From Alphaproteobacteria bacterium (GTDB lineage Bacteria; Pseudomonadota; Alphaproteobacteria; ATCC43930; CGMCC-115725): DNA of 6,150 nt. Where the stretch lies: contig JAFAHP010000122.1 in NCBI GenBank assembly GCA_019237175.1, positions 1 to 6,150 on the forward strand, written 5' to 3'. A model generated the notes under the pieces. The model had not been told where the DNA came from, ran no database searches, and saw only the letters and a list, made by a program, of their open reading frames with translations. Shown here in pieces: positions 6,124 through 6,150 of the stretch. The position numbers and the translations under genes are program-made. How positions within the stretch are numbered: position 1 is the first letter of the stretch; each line of letters begins with the position of its first letter.

Positions 6124-6130
6124 CGCATCG

Positions 6131-6150
6131 ATGAAGACCTCGCACCGTCG
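6131..6150 (+). CDS. Start of a possible gene, cut by the window end
   Basis: ATG at 6131 reads MKTSHR and then leaves the window. Only the well-placed Shine-Dalgarno sequence supports it. Six residues are too few to name a product. In this neighbourhood mnmE would be the expected gene, but the residues do not point to it. Confidence 0.4.

Larger units (their letters stand above)
5958..6130 (+). other. Non-coding region downstream of the orphan gene
   Basis: This 173-nt stretch has no convincing gene. It starts with AAACTTGACACA right after the stop; the TTGACA (5961-5966) has no -10 partner at normal spacing. It holds a hairpin at 6047-6059, a second CCCGGG at 6097-6102 and a strong Shine-Dalgarno sequence at its end. 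An 18-codon open frame at 6007-6063 has no ribosome binding site and is probably chance. No T-rich terminator is seen, so Rho-dependent ending of the upstream transcript is plausible given its C-rich 3' end. Confidence 0.5.

Noticed and set aside
4201..6130. Terminal inverted repeats or target duplication around the orphan gene
   Set aside because: Comparison of the two non-coding flanks by eye, in both orientations, gave only short chance matches.
1..6150. CRISPR array, rRNA or known insertion sequence
   Set aside because: No repeat-spacer pattern, no rRNA motifs and no known transposase motif seen.

Overview
The window most resembles a moderately GC-rich alphaproteobacterial chromosome, probably an uncultured Rhodospirillales- or Rhizobiales-like lineage. 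It carries three late haem-biosynthesis genes followed by rho, all on the + strand: hemE (uroporphyrinogen decarboxylase, 228-1277), hemH (ferrochelatase, 1279-2286), hemJ (membrane protoporphyrinogen oxidase, 2283-2732) and rho (termination factor, 2944-4200). This hem-rho neighbourhood, and the use of HemJ rather than HemG or HemY, are familiar from Alphaproteobacteria. The lineage call is inference from gene order and protein sequence, not from a phylogenetic marker search.

Layout. Positions 1-227 are non-coding and hold a perfect 8-bp-arm dyad (97-115) and the hemE Shine-Dalgarno sequence. hemE, hemH and hemJ are packed with a 1-nt gap and then a 4-nt overlap, so they are probably one translationally coupled transcript. 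It covers uroporphyrinogen III decarboxylation, oxidation of protoporphyrinogen IX and iron insertion. A 211-nt leader (2733-2943) separates hemJ from rho. It contains an 11-bp hairpin, a C-rich/G-poor stretch that looks like a Rho-loading site, and a weak promoter candidate. Rho is full length with every catalytic motif intact.

The unusual part is 4201-6130. In many alphaproteobacteria rho is followed by mnmE/mnmG/rsmG/parAB. Here it is followed by an orphan 534-aa protein (4353-5957) with no family I can name. Its leader has a row of short 5-bp-stem hairpins (4269-4326, with further small stems from 4202) and a good Shine-Dalgarno site. The gene has a basic middle region and a C-terminal segment that reads like a winged helix. 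Its base skew flips from G-rich at the start to very C-rich at the end, unlike a gene long resident in this neighbourhood. Non-coding sequence of 150-175 nt lies on both sides. I read this as a candidate self-contained, possibly mobile, protein-plus-structured-RNA/DNA unit inserted downstream of rho. Mobility is inferred, since I see no convincing terminal inverted repeats or target-site duplication.

The window ends in the first codons of another possible gene (6131 onward), preceded by a strong Shine-Dalgarno sequence.
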